NCBI RefSeq assembly: GCF_018130765.1
Contig: NZ_JAFCJZ010000007.1
Location: forward strand, 62,001-126,000
Length of the DNA stretch: 64,000 nucleotides
Origin: Bradyrhizobium iriomotense
GTDB taxonomy: Bacteria > Pseudomonadota > Alphaproteobacteria > Rhizobiales > Xanthobacteraceae
Direction: 5' to 3'
Below the pieces are notes generated by a model. That model was not told where the DNA came from. It was given only the letters and a program-made list of their open reading frames with translations, and did no database searches. Position 1 is the first letter of the stretch. Each line of letters opens with the position of its first letter. The translations under genes were made by a program, and so were the position numbers. Shown here in pieces: positions 60,491 to 64,000 of this stretch.

Positions 60491-60979
60491 ATGCTCGACG
60501 GCCTGCGTCAATTCATCGCCGACATTGTTGCTCCCCAGGCCGGGGATCGCGCCTTCGGCGACAGCGACTATCGGCTCGCGGCAACTGCGTTGCTGGTCCA
60601 CGTGGTGTCGCTGGATGGTCAGCCGAGCGCGGGCGAGCAGCGCAAGCTGCACAGCCTGATCGAAAGCCATTTCGGGCTCGATCGCGGCACGGCCGATCGC
60701 CTGATCGCCGATGCGACGGAGGTCGAGGGCGAGGCCGTCGATCTCTATCATTTCACCAGCGTCATCATGCGCTCGCTCGACGAAGCAGGCCGCAAGCGCA
60801 TCGTGCAGATGATGTGGGAGCTGGTCTTTGCCGACGGCCAGGTCAGCGAGTTCGAGGACAACGTCGTCTGGCGCGCCTCCGACCTGCTCGGGATCTCCCA
60901 GCGCGACCGGATCGACCTCAAGCATGCCGTTGCGGAGCGCGCCGGTAGCCGGGTGAAGGACAGCGCCGTCGGCGGTTGA
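60491..60979 (+). CDS. TerB-like protein
   Basis: The 162-residue protein matches the TerB/DjlA-N helical domain: LLVHVVSLDGQPSAGEQRKL and MMWELVFADGQVSEFEDNVV carry the paired acidic D-G-x-x-x-x-x-E motifs that bind metal in TerB. Members of this family act in envelope stress and tellurite resistance modules, but stand-alone copies as here have no known role. No other ter genes are near. Confidence 0.85.
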   Translation: MLDGLRQFIADIVAPQAGDRAFGDSDYRLAATALLVHVVSLDGQPSAGEQRKLHSLIESHFGLDRGTADRLIADATEVEGEAVDLYHFTSVIMRSLDEAGRKRIVQMMWELVFADGQVSEFEDNVVWRASDLLGISQRDRIDLKHAVAERAGSRVKDSAVGG

Positions 60980-61199
60980 TCCGCGCCAGCCGGCCGACGG
61001 CCGGTTGTGCGGATCACATGACGAAACTTTAATGTGGGTGATGTTCACCCGGATTTGCCCGTAAATTCCCGGGTTTTCTGCTTTCCCTGATGTCCGCTCA
61101 AGCGGCCATGCGGCCAGCGACGCTTGCCTGTCGCGCACGGCCTATGCTCTCGTTCCGCCATTGCGGGACCAAAAAACTTCAATTCAAGAGACATCGATC

Positions 61200-61979
61200 G
61201 TGACTGAGCGGGTAACGTTGATCACCGGTGCCTCGGCGGGCATAGGCACGGAGCTGGCGCGTGTGTTCGCCGCCAATGGACACCGCCTCGCGCTGACGGC
61301 GCGACGGGCCGACCGGCTGGAGGCGCTTGCCAATGAGCTCGCCGCCAAGGGCGGCAAGAAGCCAATCGTGATCGCCTGCGATCTTCAGGACGCCGGTGCC
61401 GGCGACAAGATCGCCGAAGCGCTCGCAGCCGAAGGCGTCGAGCTCGATCATCTCGTCAACAATGCCGGCTTCGGCGTGTTCGGCGATGCCATCGAGTGTG
61501 ACCGTGCCGAGCAGGTCGGCATCGTCGATGTCAACGTGCGGGCGCTGACGGATCTGTCGCTACGCTTTGCCGATCAGCTCATCAGGAACAAGGGCGGACT
61601 TCTGAATGTCGGATCGGTCGCCGGCTTTCTGCCCGGCCCCGGCATGGCCGTCTACTACGCCTCCAAGGCCTATGTGATTTCCCTCACCGAGGCGCTGCGG
61701 GCCGAGCTCGCGCCGCGCGGCGTTCGCGTCACCGTGCTTTGCCCGGGCCCGGTGCCAACCGAATTCCAGGCCCGTGCCGGTGTCGGGTCCGGGCACAATA
61801 CGGCGCTTCTCAACGTTTCGGCACCCGATGTTGCCCGGCAGGCCTATCACGGCCTGATGGCCAACAAACGGGCAGTGCTGCCGGGTCTCGGCATCAAGAT
61901 TGTGCCGTTCGCGCTGCGGTTCTTTCCGCGCGGCTTCATCCTGTCCGCCACCAGCCGGTTCCAGCGGCAGCGGTACTGA
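61200..61979 (+). CDS. Short-chain dehydrogenase/reductase
   Basis: A GTG at 61200 gives 259 residues beginning TERVTLITGASAGIGTELAR after the start; a TTG at 61161 is less likely. The cofactor motif TGASAGIG, a basic ALTARRADRL strand end that favours NADPH, NNAGFGVFGD and the catalytic GSVAGFLPGPGMAVYYASKA are intact. It resembles the DltE/YqjQ branch. The substrate is unknown. The gene lies alone with 220 bases before it. Confidence 0.88.
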   Translation: MTERVTLITGASAGIGTELARVFAANGHRLALTARRADRLEALANELAAKGGKKPIVIACDLQDAGAGDKIAEALAAEGVELDHLVNNAGFGVFGDAIECDRAEQVGIVDVNVRALTDLSLRFADQLIRNKGGLLNVGSVAGFLPGPGMAVYYASKAYVISLTEALRAELAPRGVRVTVLCPGPVPTEFQARAGVGSGHNTALLNVSAPDVARQAYHGLMANKRAVLPGLGIKIVPFALRFFPRGFILSATSRFQRQRY

Positions 61980-62108
61980 ACTCAGCTTGAAGTGACCGTA
62001 GTGGCCCGGAGCTTGCTTCAGTGTTGCAGCGTGTGTGCGCAAACTCACACGATGTTAACCATCGCTTAGCTATGCTGGCGGCTTGAACCGATAGCACTCG
62101 CAGAGGCC

Positions 62109-62903
62109 ATGTCGTTCCGGACGGACAGGTTTGGTGGCGCAGATGTGGTGCCCTTCCGAAAGAGGGCGCCGCGCGCCGCCGCCTCCGAAAACCGGTTGCC
62201 GGTTCTGATCGTCCTGCATCAGGAATCCTCGACCCCCGGTCGCGTCGGCAATGCGCTGCGCGCACTCGGCCATCGCCTCGACATCCGCCGTCCCCGCTTC
62301 GGCGATCCCCTGCCCGAAACCCTCGACCGGCATGCCGGTGCCGTGTTCTTCGGCGGCCCGATGAGTGCCAACGATCCCGACGACTACATCCGCCGCGAGA
62401 TCGACTGGATCGAAATTCCGCTCCGCGAACAGCGGCCGTTCCTCGGCATCTGCCTGGGGGCGCAGATGCTGGCGATGCAGCTCGGGGCCCGGGTCGCGCC
62501 GCATGCGGAGGCGCTGACCCAGATCGGCTACTACCCGATCCGTCCGACGGCGGCGGGACACGCGCTCTGCCCGCACTGGCCGGCGCAGGTCTATCACTGG
62601 CATCGCGAGGGATTCACGTTGCCAGTCGGTGCCGAACTGCTTGCGGAAGGCGATGACTTTCCGATCCAGGCCTATCGCGCCGGCAATGCTTTCGGCGTGC
62701 AGTTTCACCCTGACGTGACCTACGCGATGATGCATTGCTGGACCACGCGCGGTTATGACGGCCTGAGCGCACCCGGCGCGCGCGAGCGGCATCATCACTT
62801 TGCGGACCGCGCCGTGTATGACGCGGCGGAGCGCGCCTGGCTCGACCATTTCATCGACGGCTGGCTGGCGCGCCGGCCGGTGCTGGCGCAAGCCGCCGAG
62901 TAA
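62109..62903 (+). CDS. Class I glutamine amidotransferase-like protein
   Basis: The 264-residue protein has a GATase1 domain with the nucleophile elbow LGICLGAQMLAMQLG and the histidine in GVQFHPDVTYAM; the third triad position is Asp in place of the usual Glu (HPD). It resembles GuaA-domain-like GMP-synthase-type amidotransferases that stand alone in alphaproteobacteria. Its partner synthetase is not adjacent. A 30-residue basic N-terminal extension precedes the domain. Confidence 0.87.
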   Translation: MSFRTDRFGGADVVPFRKRAPRAAASENRLPVLIVLHQESSTPGRVGNALRALGHRLDIRRPRFGDPLPETLDRHAGAVFFGGPMSANDPDDYIRREIDWIEIPLREQRPFLGICLGAQMLAMQLGARVAPHAEALTQIGYYPIRPTAAGHALCPHWPAQVYHWHREGFTLPVGAELLAEGDDFPIQAYRAGNAFGVQFHPDVTYAMMHCWTTRGYDGLSAPGARERHHHFADRAVYDAAERAWLDHFIDGWLARRPVLAQAAE

Positions 62904-63028
62904 CCCGCGCCTTTGCGCAGATCCTTTGCGCAGGTCCTTGGCGCAAGTCCTTGCCTCATCCCTGGATATGCTAGGCTCGTCAACAACGAGCGCGCGCGAA
63001 CGCGTGCCGGCAGCAAAGGGAGAGCGCC

Positions 63029-63841
63029 GTGGCCTATGAACACATTCTCTACGAGGTGAGCGACAGGATCGCGACCATCACGCTCAATCGTCCTGACCGC
63101 ATGAACGCGTGGACGCCGATCATGGAGCGCGACGTGCGTCATGCCATGGAAGCCTCGAGCGCCGACGACAATGTTCGCGTCATCGTGCTGACCGGCGCGG
63201 GGCGCGCCTTCTGCGCCGGCGCCGACATGGATGCACTGAAGGGGCTCGATCCCGATGACGTCAGGCGCGCATCGAATCTGCCGGCGTTCGACATGAACCG
63301 CCGGCCGGACTGGCAGACGCGCTACGGCTTCTATCCGTCGATCGGAAAGCCCGTCATCGCCATGCTCAACGGCGCGACCGCCGGCATCGGTCTCGTCCAC
63401 GCGCTCTATTGCGATCTGCGCTTTGCCGCCGACAACACCGTGTTCACCACGGCCTTCGCGCGTCGCGGACTGATCGCCGAGCACGGCATCAGCTGGATGC
63501 TGCCGCGCATCGTCGGCCACGCCAATGCGATGGATCTGCTGCTTTCGGCACGCCGTGTGTCGAGCGAGGAAGCGCTGCGCATCGGACTGGTCAACCGGCT
63601 CTGCTCGCCCGAGAAGCTGCGCGAGGAGACCTACGCCTATGCGCGCGACCTCGCCGATTTCGTCTCGCCGAGCGCGATGGCCGTGATCAAGCGCCAGCTC
63701 TACGAGGTCCCGTTCCAGACGCTGGCGGAGGCGACGATCGAGGCCAACAGGGAAATGATGGTGGCGCTGGCTGGCAGCGATTTCCGGGAAGGGGTCGCGA
63801 GTTTTATGGAGAAGCGGCCGCCGCGGTTTACGGGCAGGTAG
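63029..63841 (+). CDS. Enoyl-CoA hydratase/isomerase family protein
   Basis: The 270-residue crotonase-fold protein starts with GTG (encoding MAYEHILYEVSDRIATITLN). Features are NRPDRMNAWTP, the oxyanion-hole segment GAGRAFCAGADMDAL, KPVIAMLNGATAGIGLVHAL and GLIAEHGISWMLPRIVG, whose Glu matches the catalytic residue of hydratases. It probably hydrates an enoyl-CoA in fatty-acid or aromatic catabolism; the exact substrate is unclear. No acyl-CoA genes are adjacent. Confidence 0.9.
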   Translation: MAYEHILYEVSDRIATITLNRPDRMNAWTPIMERDVRHAMEASSADDNVRVIVLTGAGRAFCAGADMDALKGLDPDDVRRASNLPAFDMNRRPDWQTRYGFYPSIGKPVIAMLNGATAGIGLVHALYCDLRFAADNTVFTTAFARRGLIAEHGISWMLPRIVGHANAMDLLLSARRVSSEEALRIGLVNRLCSPEKLREETYAYARDLADFVSPSAMAVIKRQLYEVPFQTLAEATIEANREMMVALAGSDFREGVASFMEKRPPRFTGR

Positions 63842-63964
63842 GGGGAGATTTGCGGATAGAGCCCGCCGTCGCCCTCCGGGCTATGGCGGGGCAGCCCTCG
63901 CTCACTTCGCTACGATGGATTTCCTCAGGCTTGCCCAGCCGAAGCTCGCGAAGCGAGCGAAGGC

Positions 63965-64000
63965 TGGTGGAGCCAGGCGGGATCGAACCGCCGACCTCGT
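63965..64000 (-). tRNA. 3' end of a tRNA, probably tRNA-Ala (partial)
   Basis: The reverse complement gives the T-arm GGCGGTTCGATCCCGCC and acceptor end TGGCTCCACCA, with a discriminator A and encoded CCA. Alanine is inferred from the acceptor similarity to bradyrhizobial tRNA-Ala; the anticodon lies outside the window. Confidence 0.75.

Noticed and set aside
63965..64000. Terminal tRNA as part of an rRNA operon
   Set aside because: On the minus strand a 23S gene would have to lie at lower coordinates, where an enoyl-CoA hydratase gene is found.

Overview
The window looks like chromosomal DNA of an alphaproteobacterium of the Bradyrhizobium group (Nitrobacteraceae). It is GC-rich, the ribosomal proteins are of alphaproteobacterial type (zinc-free 101-residue S14, no rpmJ between secY and rpsM), hemD, a Mic60-like gene and a HemY-like TPR gene are adjacent, and the intergenic palindromes resemble those of bradyrhizobia. 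Genus is inferred from the proteins; no 16S is present.

Bases 1-6730 hold the 3' end of rpoC, its terminator and a three-gene accessory cassette between rpoC and the str operon: an FAD amine-oxidase/methyltransferase fusion, an ABC exporter with acidic tails, and a convergent flavoprotein monooxygenase. The acidic tail of the ABC protein and the poly-serine tail of the monooxygenase are encoded by the same DNA on opposite strands. A 672-base gene-free leader follows.

Bases 6731-26908 are a nearly continuous translation super-operon: rpsL-rpsG-fusA-tuf, S10 (rpsJ to rpsQ), spc (rplN to secY) and alpha (rpsM-rpsK-rpoA-rplQ). Two departures stand out between secY and rpsM. One is a tandem second SecY-like gene that lacks the conserved C5-loop arginine and much of the plug segment. 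The other is an adenylate kinase with a roughly 90-residue histone-H1-like Lys/Ala tail. Terminator-like hairpins punctuate the super-operon.

Bases 26986-32422 are accessory: an orphan TctC/Bug-type binding protein, a short-chain dehydrogenase with a DUF1330 protein, a zinc-type alcohol dehydrogenase divergent from an HxlR regulator, and a frameshifted IS4-like element inserted into the centre of a palindromic repeat.

Bases 32450-51526 carry mostly housekeeping genes: purH, a heparinase II/III protein, rsmB, an SDHAF4-like protein, a nuclease, an L,D-transpeptidase, acs, topoisomerase IB, an SRPBCC protein, a class III cyclase, an EVE protein, gpsA, tsaD, then divergent hemD, mic60-like, hemY-like and tRNA-Thr(CGT).

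Bases 51527-64000 contain small secreted proteins (two with GLG1-like cysteine-rich repeats), a polysaccharide deacetylase, an MFS exporter, a Tat-type alpha/beta hydrolase, a P450, a second class III cyclase with a Cys-rich N-terminal region, a TerB-like protein, a second SDR, a glutamine amidotransferase, an enoyl-CoA hydratase and the 3' end of a probable tRNA-Ala.
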